Shown: piece after piece, positions 23,507-36,154 of the stretch
Numbering within the stretch: position 1 is the first letter of the stretch
Layout: every line of letters starts with the position of its first letter
Assembly: GCA_963921195.1 (NCBI GenBank)
Contig: OY992540.1
Coordinates: forward strand, 177,539,896-177,603,895
Direction: 5' to 3'
Length of the DNA stretch: 64,000 nt
Source: Pegoplata infirma
Taxonomy: Eukaryota > Arthropoda > Insecta > Diptera > Anthomyiidae
Translations under genes and position numbers: made by a program
Notes under the pieces: generated by a model
Databases searched by the model: none
What the model saw: only the letters and a program-made list of their open reading frames with translations
Told to the model about the DNA's origin: nothing

Positions 23507-25599
23507 TATTTATGATGTGTGTTTTTTTTTAGTTTTTGAACAACATGAAAATTTTGGTAGGGGACATTTTTGGTTGCATGCACATACGGGTTAAAGATGC
23601 ACATACGGGTTAACACAAACATGATTTTGCAACCATTAATTTCATAAAACAGTAGTTAAAACCCAAAAAAACTCAGTACGGGACACATTTGGCCGCTGAC
23701 CGATTAGGGTTAAAGATGTCTTATAAATCTATCCTTTCAAAACTAAGTTACTATGATCAAATGGAACAAGATAGAGCATAATATTGGTCAATTTGGACAA
23801 TAATGTAGTTTACAAAAAATAAAAACTCAAAAAAATTGCAAAAAATCCAATTTCCTTGAAATCCGCTCAATTGAAATCGCTCCCCAGAAAAAACTTCCGA
23901 ACGGATTTTTACAAAAATTTAAATCTTTAGTCTTTATGATGTTTTTAATAACATTGATTTATAAAATCAAAATATTTTGCAATTTTAATAAATAAAAAAA
24001 AATTAATTTAAAAAAAGTGGTTTTGAGAACTGCGCCAAAAATATGATTTTTTTTGTATCTTAAATAAAAATATGTTAGTGATGACATAAAATTCCAATAT
24101 TTAATACGTAAGTTATTAGTATCAAATGCAATAAAAAAAATTTTTTTTTTGGACCAAACAATAAAATGAAATTTATATTTTTAAAAATTTTTGGAAAATT
24201 TGGCCATTTTGACCAAAATCTCAATTTTGACCACCGATGCGCTAATAGAGTTTTTGACTGATTAAAAAGTTGTCTTCCATAAAATGCTTATATTACCCCA
24301 TTACCACTTTCCCGCACTAAGGACAATCCTTACACTTTGTAGGATTTCGACCCAGTCTAATATATAGCCATATTAAATAATATGTTTTCATATCAAACAA
24401 AGTATATAATTATATCTCGCATTGAGTTTTTCCAAATTTTTTAAATGGAGTTATATAAAATTACATCTAATGATAACCATATTAATATATAAATACATGT
24501 GGGAGACATAATCATATGTGACACATATAACTTAATCTGATTGCATACATATTTATATGTGACTTAATATCAAAAAACGTATACGAGCATATTTAAAAAA
24601 AATCCAATATCATTATATATATAATTATATATGACTTACAAGAAACCATTTAAAATTATATATGACTTACAAGAAACCATTTAAAACTATATATGGTTCC
24701 ATCTTAAAAACGAAATTTTTTTTTTCAAATATAATTATATATGGTCGCACATATAACTCTATATACAGCTATATAAAACTATACATGGCATCAAATATTT
24801 ATTTTTTCAATATTATCAAAGATATAATTATAAATGGCTTATGAGATACCGTATATAGTTTAGTAAGGTACCATATAAATTCAATTTTTTTTTAAACTCT
24901 ATATATAATTTTAAATGGTGGCACATGTAACGCCATATAAAATGTTATACATGTATATGTATATGGTAAAAAATATTTTTTTCTTTCACAAGATTTTATA
25001 TATAATTATTAGGGATGAGATTTCCATGCAAATGCATGTTTTTTGTCGATAGTCTAAAAACGATATCGACCAATTATCTTTCCGAATCAAGAAATTTGCG
25101 TTAAAATGGCATCGATTTGTTTTTGCATATTTTAGTGAAAATGCATATTTTTCCATATTTTTGAGTGCATATTTTTGCATATTTTGGCATAAATTAGCAA
25201 AAACACAAATTGAAATTTATTTGTTTAAAAACTATTTTAAATTTTAAAAATTTATTTTGGAAATAAGAAAAATTATTTTTTTTTCTTTAAATTTTGTTTT
25301 ATAGATTGTCTTAAGTTCTAAAAAATCTTGCTTATTTAAAGTTTTAAATGTTACTATTTAAACCCGGCATTACTTTTTGCTTTTTAAGAAGATTTTCCTA
25401 TGAAAACAAGATTTTTTTTGTGCGCATTTTATTTTTTTAGTGCATATTTTTTGGTTGTTTAGTGCATATTTTGAGTTTTTGAGCGCATATTTTAAGCGCA
25501 TATTTTCGATTTTTTAGTTCCCCGAGTAAAAAAAAATTGTATGGTAAAACATATTATCTTATAAAATTATATATAATTTATTGGATCTGATTTTGCTAA

Positions 25600-25990
25600 A
25601 TTTCATCCGAAAATTGGCCGCGCCAAAGTTATCTCATAACATCATATAATATATGAAGTTACAGTTTAATATTTGATTGTATGTTATTTCATCCGGAAAT
25701 TGGCCGCGCCAAAGTTATCCCAAATTATCTATTATCATGATTTTGTATTAAATATGTTATCCCAAATTATCTATTATCATGATTTTGTATTAAATATGAT
25801 ATAATATGATGTAATTTCATCCGGAAATTGGCCGCGCCAAAGTTATCTTAAAATATCCAATATCATGATTTTATATTAAATTGGATATTATATAATGTAA
25901 TTTCATCCGAAATTTGGCCGCGCCAAAGTTATCTTATAATATCTGATATCTTGATTTTATAAAAAAATTATTGGATACATTTTTATCCAA
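25600..25990. repeat. Tandem ~105-bp TTGGCCGCGCCAAAG repeats
   Basis: TTGGCCGCGCCAAAGTTATC recurs at about 25615, 25702, 25829 and 25915 after TTTCATCCG(G)AAA. The GGCCGCGCC core is a strong palindrome in otherwise AT-rich DNA. The mirror set is at about 56010-56290. Confidence 0.8.
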
Positions 25991-26066
25991 AAAATGTTTC
26001 TGTTTTTAGATTTATTTTTAGATATAATAATGTCAAACTGAAAATAAATAAAAAAAAAAAAAAAAA

Positions 26067-26143
26067 CTTCGAACGGACGGGGATTAGAACCACAAGTCTT
26101 CCGTTTTGTAATCGCAATCTCTACCCTCTAGCCCAGCGGACGT
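26067..26143 (-). repeat. tRNA-like module, copy 2 (minus strand)
   Basis: On the minus strand: GTCCGCTGGGCTAGAGGG (A-box-like), GCGATTACAAAACGG, then GGTTCTAATCC (B-box-like, one mismatch). Collinear with 17197, 53470 and 55794. Confidence 0.6.
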
Positions 26144-26399
26144 TGATAGCAAATAACAACTTTAAAAGACTTAGTTTTAAATAAATTGATCGTATCTAAT
26201 TATATCAAATTCATCTAACATATAGTAATATATGATTATATCCAATTAAATATGTTATTCACTTGTACACAATTTTCAAAAAGACTTAGAAAATTTTTGA
26301 TAAAATTTGCAAAAAAAAAAAAATTGGAATGACGTACAGCGCTATTAGGGGCTTCCATGGTAAGCTTAAACAATAATTTTAATGTAGCGGTATGCCTTA

Positions 26400-27130
26400 T
26401 TTCCAAGTCATATGCTTCCAAAGTGAAATAAGACTTTGGCTAATAAATTTGAAATTTTTCATGGAATCAGGAAATCAGAATTAGATTTGAGATCGGGTTC
26501 CAAAAATCATTGATAATTTGATAATTTAAACCAAATATAGCTATTATTAACTATATAAATGCAATATAAATTTTTAAAAATGATTGCAAAAATTCAAAAA
26601 GTACAATTTTTTAAGTTCTAAAAAAAACAAATGCAATAAAAAAGTGTTTTCCATTAAAAAAAAAAAAATAAAAAAATATATTTTTTTCTGGAATCGAACT
26701 CGGGTTCCCAAAAATGATAGATAATTTTATAATAAATTAAATATAGTTATATATAACTATATAACAGCAATATAATTTTTTAAAAATGATTGCAAAAATT
26801 CAAAAAAAGAAAAATTTTTAGTTCTAAAAAAAATAAATGCAATAAAAAAGTGTTTTCTATTTAAAAAAAATAAAAAAAATATATTTTTTTTCTGGAATCG
26901 AACTCGGGTTCCCAAAAATTATAGATAATTTTATAAAAAATCAAATATAGTTATATATAACTGTATAAAAGAAAATATTTTTTTTAAAATGATTGCAAAA
27001 ATTCCAAAAATGAAAATTTTTTAGTTCTAAAAAAATTAAACGCAATAAAAAAGTGTTTTCTATTTAAAAAAAATAAAAAAAAAAACTTTTTTTCTCGACT
27101 GGGCCGGGAATCGAACTCGGGTTCCCAAAA
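26400..27130 (-). repeat. T-arm-like modules on the minus strand
   Basis: GGAATCGAACTCGGGTTCCC occurs at about 26690, 26894 and 27108 (B box GAGTTCGATTCC on the minus strand), with a decayed one near 26480. Spacing is about 205-215 bp. Matches 54147-55470 inverted. Confidence 0.7.
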
Positions 27131-27149
27131 ATCATATGTAATCTTATAT

Positions 27150-30100
27150 GAGGGGGTTAGAGCACAAGGGGTTCAAGTGCCTTATATTTGATAATGAGAA
27201 AAAAGAGGTTAAAGTTAAATTGCAATAAAAAATGTTAGATGCTATCTATAATATTATTTTTTAGTTAATAGAGATCCTGAGATATATTTTAATCTAACAA
27301 GTTAAAAAAATACCGTCTTTTACACCCTTTTGCACCCAAAAATTGCATCTGAAGTAAGTAAGTGGCACTTATACCCCTTGTGCTCTAACTTTTTTTATAA
27401 ATTTCTATTTAGAGCACAAGGGGTTCAAGTGCCTTATATTTAATAATGAGAAAAAAGGGGTTAAAGTAAAATTGCAATAAAAAATGTTAGGTGGTATCAA
27501 GTATATTATTTTTAAGGTAATAGAGCTCCTGAGATATATTTTAATCTAAAAAGTTAAAAAAATACCGTCTTTTACACCCTTTTGCACCCAAAAATTGCAT
27601 CTGAAGTAAGTAAGTCGCACTTATACCCCTTGTGCTCTAACTTTTTTTTATAAATTTGTAAATTCGTAAAATGAAAACAACATTTTATTAAGAAAATCTG
27701 TAATGGTTCTTTGTTTAATTTTTTAGTCGTCATAATCAGATTCCATGACATCATTGGGATCATCTTCATCTTCATTAGGGCATCACGTCAAATGTAAACT
27801 TTCGAATTTCGTACGTTTTCGACCAAAATTCATCCTCATCTGGCACACAAATTAGGAATTTTTGGGAAAAATATTTAAAAATTCCAAAATAGCAATTTTG
27901 GTCCACAGATGCTGATTTACAATCATACAAAATATGTTTAACCAAATTCCTCTTAAAAGTAGCAAAATGTTGAGTATGTGAAAAATATAAAAATAAAAAC
28001 ACGATTTTGGGCCAAAAATGCTCATAAGCATCTGTGGACCAAAATCTCTGATCAATTTTTGTGGACCAAATCGTGTTGTTATACTTTTTTTAATATTTTT
28101 TATATAATATGCTTTACATTTTACAACTTTTGGGACAAATTTGGATAAGAAAAAAAATTGTGCAGAAAAATCAGCATCTGTGGACCAATATTTTTTTTTT
28201 TTTTTTAATGTGCTCGATTCGGGAGTACTCTTTTACCATTCACCTACTTTTTAAAAATTTGATATCCTTTCGAATTTTAGGATTTTTAAATTTTTCCTTG
28301 TAATTATTTAAGATATTACTATATTTTAACAAGAAAAAAAATTTAAAATCTTGAAATTCAAAAGAATATCAAATTTTTAAAAATTTGGTGAATGGTGAAA
28401 TAGTACTCCAGAATCGAGCACAATATTTTTCCTACGCATTTAGCAGTTGTACGCAAGAACTCCTAATTTTTGAGCCGGATTTGGTCAAAATATTCGGACA
28501 TGAATTTTGGTCGAAAAGCGTCATTAAATTGCAATAAAAAATGTTAGATGATATCTAGTATATTATTTTTTAGTTAATAGAGTTCCTGAGATATATTTTT
28601 ATCTAACAAGTTAAAAAAATACCGTCTTTTACACCCTTTTGCACCCAAAAATTGCATCTGAAGTAAGTAAGTGGCACTTATACCCCTTGTGCTCTTACTT
28701 TTTTTTATAAATTTGTAAATACGTAAAAGGAAAACCACATTTTATTAAGAAAATGTATAATGGTTCTTTGTTTAATTTTTTAGTCGTCATAATCAGATTC
28801 CATAACATCATTGGGCTCATCTTCATATTCATCTTCATTAGGGCATCCCGTCAAATCTAAACTTTCGAATTTTGTATCATAATACCTGCCGATTATTTAA
28901 CCAAATCTGGCTCAAAAATTAGGAATTTTTGAGTACTTTATGGGAAATTTTTTTTAAAAATTCCACTTTTGGTCCACAGATGCTGATTTTCAAACATAAA
29001 AATTATTTTTAACCAAATTGGTCTTAAAAGTTAAATTTTAATTATTGCTTGGAGCACAAGGGGTTTAAGTGCCTTAAATTTAATAATGGGAAAAAAGAGG
29101 TTATAGTTAAATTGCAGTAAAAAATGTTAGATGATATCTAGAATATTATTTTTTAGTTAATAGAGATCCTGAGATATATTTTAATCTAACAAGTTAAAAA
29201 AATACCATATTTCACAAATACAAGCACCCAAAAATGGCCTCTGAATTATGTAAGTGGCACTTATACCCCTTGTGCTCTAACTTTTTTTATAAATTTCTAA
29301 ATTATGAAAAGAATGTTAGTTATTTGTAAAAGGAAACCACATTTTATTACGAAAGTCTTTAATGGTTCTTTGTTTAATTTTTTAGTCGTCATAATCAGAT
29401 TCCATGACATCATCGGGCTCATCTTCATCTTCATTAGGGCGTCCCTTGAAATCTAAACTTTCGAATTTCGTGCCGTGATACCTGCCGAACGATGGACATG
29501 GAGTAGCTAATTGTGGGAAAATTTATGAAAAATTTTTGCAAGGTCATTTTTAGTCTGCAACCAGCGGTCAAAGTTTAAAAAATTACGTTTTTGGACCAAA
29601 ATTTATATCTGAAATATTTAACCCAATCTGGGTCAAAAATAAGGAACTTTTGCGCGTTTTATGGGAAAAATATTTAAAAAATTTCAAAATTGCGATTTTG
29701 GTCCACAGATGCTGATTTATAAACATAAAAAATATTTTTAACCAAATTTGTCTTAAAAGTCGAAAAATGTTGAGTATTTTATGTGAAAAATTTTAAAAAT
29801 TAACCCACGATTTTGGTCCAAAAAGGCTGGTTAGCATCTGGTATCAAAATCTTTGATCAGCATTTTTGAACGAAAATCGTGTTTTTTATATTTTTTTAAT
29901 ATTTTTTAGATAACTTGCTTTACATTTTCCAACTTTTAGGACCAATTTGGATAAAAAAAATAATATTTATGTTAAAAATCAGCATCTGTGGACCAATATT
30001 TTTTTTTTTGGGATTTTTTTATATTTTTCCTATTATGTACGCAAAAATTCCTAATTTTTGAGCCGAATTTGGTCAAAAAATTCGGACATGAATTTTGGTC

Positions 30101-30460
30101 GGAAATCGCCATTTTTCACACTTTAACCGCTGGTTACAGACTGAAGATGCTCTTGCAAAATTTGATTACTATTACTACAAGAACTTCTCGGAATTCAACC
30201 ACTTTGTCCACGTGAAAAACTAAATTTTAATAATTGCTTGGAGCACAAGGGGTTTAAGTGCTCATATACCCCTTGTGCTCCAAGCAAAACAGGTATTTTA
30301 GTAACAAGAGCTAAAAATTGTCGCCATATCTCGCTAACGAATAAGAATTTCACATTAATTTCTGGTGCTATGAACTACTGTGAACTTCACCTACTAATTC
30401 CATATGTTAACTCAATTTTTTTAACAAAGTCACTTGAACCCCTTGTGCTCTAACCCCCTC
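27150..30460. mobile_element. Palindromic element of repeated AGAGCACAAGGGG units
   Basis: Begins GAGGGGGTTAGAGCACAAGG and ends CCTTGTGCTCTAACCCCCTC, with ATAT on both sides (27146-27149, 30461-30464). The paralogue at about 54110 (CTTATATGATCCAATA, reverse complement) is empty. The interior repeats ~240-bp units that each open AGAGCACAAGGGGTTCAAGTG and close CACTTATACCCCTTGTGCTC (27151, 27412, 29050, partial at 28520), spaced by blocks repeating GGTCCACAGATGCTGATT in both orientations. No coding seen. Confidence 0.83.
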
Positions 30461-31265
30461 ATATGATACAATAAAAAGTTTTGTATAACCATATATGTTG
30501 ACACACAAAAATAAATTTTGAAATACTGGCATATATAATTATATATGGCTAGTTGTTTGGTCAAAAAAATATTTTTTTTATACATGATTATATCAAAATA
30601 TATATTCCATTACATATGCGACCATTTATAAATATATATTGAGTTTAGACGAAATTTGCGTATATATAGTACCATACAAACACAGATATGTTATCGTTTA
30701 AGACACATATAATTATATCTATTATTTTTGTTGGAAATTTTTTTAGTATGGAACCATATATAGTTTTAAATGGTATTATATTAGTCATATATAATTATAC
30801 ATAAATTGATACTGGATTTTTTGTTTAGTAAAGTCCTATACATAATTAGATATAAAGTCACGTATAATAATGTATGAAATCGGATTAAGTTTTATGTGCA
30901 ACGTATGATTACATCTACCATTTATATTAATATATTATGAACAATATAATTAGATATGATTTTATATGACATCATTTAAAAAAATTGGGAAATTTCAAAG
31001 TGAGATATAATTTTATACTTTGACTCATATAGTTGTATATGGTTTTATGAAAACATATAAAATAATATACATTTATATAAATTCCTTTTTACTCGGGGCA
31101 TGAAAATCTCATCCCTAATAATTATGCATACTTTTATATGACAGTATTTCAATATTTTTTTTTTTAATGTTGCATCATATATATTTTTATTTAAGTATAC
31201 AAGAGAGCTTGTATAATTATATATGATTCTCAAAGCACCTAAAATCAGTCAAAAAAAAATATATA

Positions 31266-33870
31266 TCCCTATTAATATTATAAATCTGATTGTTGGTTTG
31301 TCTGTCTGTCTGTCTTTCTGTCTGTCTATCTGTCTGTCTGTTCCGCAATAAGTACAGAACGGCTTAACCGATTTTCATGAAATTTTCACCAAAGATAGTA
31401 CTAACCGAGGCAGGAACTATAGGCCATAAGCGACCGCGATCGGAAAAAGGGGCGTAAAATGCCACGCCCCTTTGTACCATGCTAAAGCTATATCTGCCTG
31501 TACGGCAATAACAGAAAAACGTATGACCGATTTTCATGAAATTTTCACCACAGATAGTACTAACCGAGGCGGGAACTATAGGCCATAAGCGACCGCGATC
31601 GGACAAAGGGGCGTAAAATGCCACGCCCCTTTGTACCATGCTAAAGCTATATATGCCTGTACGGCAATAACAGAAAAACGTTTGACCTATTTTCATGAAA
31701 TTTTCACCACAGATAGTACTAACCGAGGCGGGAACTATAGGCCATAAGCGACCGCGATCGGACAAAGGGGCGTAAAATGCCACGCCCCTTTGTACCATGC
31801 TAAAGCTATATCTGCCTGTACGGCAATAACAGAAAAACGTATGACCGATTTTCATGAAATTTTCACCACAGATAGTACTAACCTAGGCGGGAACTACAGG
31901 CCATAAGCGACCGCGATCGGACAAAGGGGCGTAAAATGCCACGCCCCTATGTACCATGCTAAAGCTATATCTGCCTGTCCGGCAATAACGGAAAAACGGC
32001 TGAACCGATTTTCATGAAATTATCACCACGGATAGTACTAACCGAGCCGAGAACTATAGGCCAAAAAATCTGCGATCGGAAAAATAGGCGTAAAATGGCA
32101 CGCCCCTTTGTTTTGTATTGAAACTATATCTGCCTGTCCTGCAATCACTGAAAAGTGATTTAAGCGATTTCACTGACATTTTTACCACAGATAGTACTAA
32201 CCGAGCCGAAAACTATGATCAACAATAGAGGGCGATCGAAAAAAGGGGCGTAAAATGCCACGCCCCTTTTTATTGTACAAAAAGTTATTTCCAAATAACG
32301 CTTCAACGGCTGAACTTCATGTATTGTTCATCACATATAGTATTAACCGAAGCGAAAACTATGAGCCACAATAGAGGGCGATAGAAAAAAGGGTCGTAAA
32401 ATACCATGCCCCTTTCTATTACATTAAAATTTATTTCTTCCTGTTCCGTTATCACGTATAAACGGCTGAACCGATTTTAATGATATTTTCATCAAAGAAA
32501 CTATAGATTCTAATAGAGCGCGTATAGACAAAGGGGCGGAAAATGCCACGCCCCTTTGTACTATACTGAAAGTTTTTTCTGCATGTTCCGTAATCATGCT
32601 TAAACGACTATACCGATTTTAATAAAAAATAAAATAGCACGCTTCTCTTTATTTTATTGAACGCTATTTCTGTCTAAAATTAAATGAAATATTTACCATC
32701 GAGGCGGGAACTATAGATTAAAATAGAGCGCGTTTGGACAAAAGGGGCGTAAATTGACACTCGCATTTGTGTTTCTGCATGTTCCTTAATAACGCTTAAA
32801 CGACTAAACCGGTTTTAACAAAATTTTTTGCATAGATAGTATTAACAGAGGAGGGAACTTTAGTATGGTATCAACTGCCAATCCTTTTGCAATGTACTGA
32901 AAGTTCATTCTGCCTTTCCGTAATCACGCTTAAACGGTGAACCTGATGTTATTATAATTTTCACCACAGTTAGTTAGTACTTATTGAGGCGGAAACTATA
33001 GACACGACCAGACAAAGGTGTGAATTGCTATGTGTCTTTGTAATACATTGAAATTTATTTCTGTCTGATCCGTACTCACGCGTTAATGGTGAAACCAATT
33101 TTAATCAAATTTTCACCACAGATGGTATTTACCATGGCGATCGGGAAAAGGGGCTTAAAATGCCGCAACCCTTTGTATTAAATTAAAAAAATATATTTTC
33201 CAGTTTCCCGTTGAACGATATTCCATATTAGCCCGCGATTAGACAAATGGAAGTAAAATGTCACGTCAATTTGTAATATACATAACGCTATTTCTGGCTT
33301 ATTTGCTATCATGCAAAAACGGCTTAACCAACTCCTTTAAATACTACTGTTAGAATTAACTGAGCGCGAACTATTTGCGATATCAGAACCTGAAAACGGT
33401 TGAGCCGATTTCAATGAAATCTTCAACATAATAGAGCGATTTATAAAAAGACATATAATGGCACGCCCATTTGTACTTTAGTGAGAGTTGAGCAAATTTA
33501 ATTGCAAATTTCTTCACGTGCTAACCAATAGGGGAACTATAGGTCACATGAGACCACAATTGAACTAAATGCGTTAAATGCCACACCCACTTGAACTACA
33601 GTAAAAGTTATGTCTTTATTGATGTTTAGGTTCCTTTTAAAAGCCATTTAAGAAATACATTAATATTAGGTTTGTTCCCATGACGGAGGAACACGTATAA
33701 CCATGTTCCCGACGCTAAGCAAAATCAAAAAAAAATTTACTAAACCTCATGAATAGGTTTATATTTACCAGTGAAAAGCTACGAAGAAGTAGATAAACTG
33801 ACTAATAAAAAACTCATTCATTACATAATATTTTTTTCAACCCGGGCAACGCCGGGTGCAAAACAGCTAG
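31266..33870 (+). mobile_element. Non-autonomous Helitron, copy 2
   Basis: Starts TCCCTATTAATATTATAAAT and ends CCCGGGCAACGCCGGG then TGCAAAACAGCTAG. A at 31265 and T at 33871 flank it. The paralogue at 8881-8910 (AAATATATATATAAATTC) is the empty site. This is the cleanest copy: 2605 bp with no nested insert. The first kilobase is the 159-bp array; the rest is decayed units. Confidence 0.92.
31350..32260. repeat. 159-bp tandem array of Helitron copy 2
   Basis: CATGAAATTTTCACC recurs about every 159 bp (31375, 31535, 31694, 31853). Each unit has the ACGCCCCTTT / AAAGGGGCGT hairpin. A 163-residue frame on the minus strand is only three units read through. Confidence 0.9.
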
Positions 33871-34050
33871 TAAATTCTATAAATTTTTAAATAGAAAAAA
33901 AAATCTGTTTAATCCATTGTATTTTAAAACTTAAAAAATGCATATTGGATTTTAAAAGTTAAATTTTAAAAAAAAATGCATATAACTTAAATAGTTGTGT
34001 GTAACTTTATATAAGATCATATAAGATAATATATGATGCTTGGGGACCCA

Positions 34051-34500
34051 GAGTTCGATTCCCGGCTCAACCCAGAAAATTTTTTTTTTTTTAATTTTTT
34101 TAAAAAGAAAATATGTTTTTAAAGCTTCTTGTTTTTTCTAAACTTAAAAATATTAAATAATTAAATTTTTATGATAAAATCTAAAAATAAATATTATTTA
34201 TTTATAGTTATATAATTTTATATGTTACATCATATAAGTTAATATATGGTTCCTAGGGACCCTGGGTTCGATCCCCGGATGAGCTAAGAAAAAAAGTTGT
34301 TTTTTTTAAATTTTTTTTTTAAAGAAAATATGTTTTAGAAGCTTTAATTTTTTACTAAACTTAAAAATATTGATTAATTTATTTTTTATGATAACATTTA
34401 GAAATAAATATTATTTATATATACATAGTAATATAACTTTCTATATTGCATCATATATGATAATATATAATTCTTGAGGACCCTGAGTTCGATTCCCGAC
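34051..34500 (+). repeat. Three T-arm-like modules of copy 2
   Basis: GAGTTCGATTCCCGG (34051), GGGTTCGATCCCCGG (34264) and GAGTTCGATTCCCG (34485). Same order and spacing as 9069-9510. Confidence 0.75.
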
Positions 34501-34763
34501 TAAGTCAAGAAAAAAATTATTTTTTTTTAAATTTTTTTTTAATCTAAATGATTTTTTAATGCGTTTTCGTTTTTCAAATTTAAAAAAAAAAATAAAATCC
34601 CTGAATTAACAAAAATATTTCAAAAATAATTATATTTTGATATAATTATATATTATTTAATCCGAAGAAAAAAATATTTTAAAACTTTAATGTTTAACCA
34701 TCAATATCTCTGGTTTTAAGAGAGCTCAAGTCCTCAGATCAAGCTCAAATCAAAGCTTTATTA

Positions 34764-34956
34764 AAATAATAATTAAAAGGCCATTTTGAGTTTTCTGAAA
34801 ATAAAAAAAATTTACCATTTATTTTGCTAATATTAGCAAAAAAGCTTGTAAAAATTTGGTCAACTCAATTTTAAATCTAGCAAAAAAAATTAGTTCAAAT
34901 TTTGTTTAAAATTGCTAATGCGCTAAATGAAGTTTACAAGATATTTTTGCTAACAT
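34764..34956. other. Flank of a palindromic insert
   Basis: AT-rich. GCTAATATTAGC-like words here pair with GCATTAGCAAAAAA near 35430, so 34764-35480 may be an outer palindromic element enclosing 34957-35391. No gene. Confidence 0.4.
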
Positions 34957-35391
34957 CCCAGCAAAAAAAGTGCGGAGTACTTCTATTTGGAGTGCTTTAA
35001 TGAAATACAACAAAAATAACAAAAAACACAAGAAAAAAACACACAAACAGTTTTTTCTACTCCATAAAAAGTTGTTAATCAGCACTTAACTCATTACCTT
35101 CCGCGACACTCCCATACAAAAGTAAGTAGATATTCAGTAGATAAGAAGTACTCCGAACTTTCAAACAACTTCCAACTACTTCCACGGAGTAGTTCTTATC
35201 TACTGAATATCTACTTACATTTGTATGGAGGTGTCACGATAGGTAATGAGTTAAGTGCTGAATATCTATGTATTCTGGAGTAGAAAAAACTGTTTGTGTG
35301 TTTTTGTCTTGTGTTTTTTGTTGTATTTCATTACATTAGTTATAGTTTTAAAGCACTCCACTGAGAAGTGGTAATGACTTTTTTTGCAGGG
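34957..35391. mobile_element. 435-bp palindromic TIR element, CCCAGCAAAAAAAG ends
   Basis: CCCAGCAAAAAAAGT pairs with ACTTTTTTTGCAGGG, and the arms continue through GGAGTGCTTTAATGAAATAC. AT lies on both sides. A second hairpin around AGTAGATAAGAAGTACTCCG forms the centre. Confidence 0.75.
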
Positions 35392-35566
35392 ATGCTAATC
35401 TCAACTAAAAATTTGCTAAAAGTTAGCTAACCAGCATTAGCAAAAAAAAATAGTAAATCTACTAATGTATTATTTTGAGTGTAAGCCAAAAACCATTTTG
35501 ACTTTAAAGGTTTATAACTTCGAAGGCAAAGAGCATTGGAACAGGAAAATCATGTTTTTGAACTCA

Positions 35567-36154
35567 CAAGGGAAGTATCTCAACCCTTATGAACCGATTT
35601 GCCTGAAACTTAAAATATATTTAAATGAGACCATTTTAAGGTTGGGGTGTCTCGCCTTATCGGCCATATCGGGGATTTAGGGGTTCAAAAAATGGGTCAA
35701 AAATTGGCAAAAAAATCGTTTTTTGGATTTTTTAGCGATTTCTTTCAAAGAAACTATATGATGTTTTCATATGAGAAGAAAGGATTTTTTAATGCCTATC
35801 AAACGGTGGCATAACCCCGTAAAAATTCTGCTTCGTTAAATATTTTTTTCATGAAAATGTGCAAATTTTGAGGGGTATTTATATGAAGACATAGACCTAC
35901 GATATCCATATTAATACGAAATAATCTTTATTAAATTTAAGTCGACACGTATTTTTGCTCTAGACGATATTCCTGTTAGTTCGGGAGTTATCGAAATTTT
36001 CCCGAAGGTCCTCATTGTTTCATAAGGGGACAACGAAATTTTTAAACACTGATATGGCCGATAAGCCGAGACACCCCAACCTTAAAATCGTCTCATTTAT
36101 ATATATTTTAAGTTTCAGGCAAATCGGTTCATAAGGGTTGAGATACTTCCCTTG
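35567..36154. mobile_element. 588-bp TIR element, CAAGGGAAG ends, TCA TSD
   Basis: Ends CAAGGGAAGTATCTCAACCC / GGGTTGAGATACTTCCCTTG; the arms of about 130 bp reach TTAAGGTTGGGGTGTCTCG. TCA is duplicated (35564-35566, 36155-36157). The empty site is in copy 1 at about 16303 (GAACTCAGTATTAAACC). Confidence 0.87.

Larger units (their letters stand above)
21509..24359. mobile_element. Giant palindromic element 2, TAGACTGGG ends, 8-bp TSD
   Basis: Begins TAGACTGGGTCGAAATCC, ends GGATTTCGACCCAGTCTA, and is flanked by ATATATAG on both sides (21501-21508, 24360-24367). The arms of about 870-900 bp pair closely; the loop holds smaller inserts (22650-22886, 22897-23010, 23020-23506). The 8-bp duplication with T at 2 and A at 7, and TAG ends, fit a hAT-type element. 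No transposase. Confidence 0.85.
25521..31097. mobile_element. Diverged CCCGAG element with tRNA modules (inverted)
   Basis: CCCGAGTAAAAAAAAATTG to CCTTTTTACTCGGG. Read on the minus strand it parallels 18878-54020: AT-rich TATATAATTA part, T-arm modules, tRNA-like module, then a repeated GGCGCGGCCAA(T) block (25610-25925). The same organisation on the + strand makes up 54021-56367. It is split by the palindromic element 27150-30460. Confidence 0.75.
25010..31117. mobile_element. hAT-like element, TAGGGATGAG ends, 8-bp TSD
   Basis: Begins TAGGGATGAGATTTCCATGC and ends GCATGAAAATCTCATCCCTA. ATAATTAT is duplicated (25002-25009, 31118-31125). The paralogue at about 8750 (TATATAATTATGCATA) is the empty site. 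Its own sequence is only about 530 bp of TGCATATTTT repeats; a 5.6-kb CCCGAG-family element (25521-31097) fills the rest. No transposase. Confidence 0.87.

Noticed and set aside
27572..28303. Several 60-75 residue frames on both strands
   Set aside because: They lie in the repeated GGTCCACAGATGC blocks of a palindromic element and are not conserved between repeats.
31364..31855. 163-residue open frame on the minus strand, repeated 53-residue units
   Set aside because: It is the 159-bp Helitron repeat read in frame; the same sequence at 4469-5171 and elsewhere breaks freely, and nothing else marks it as coding.
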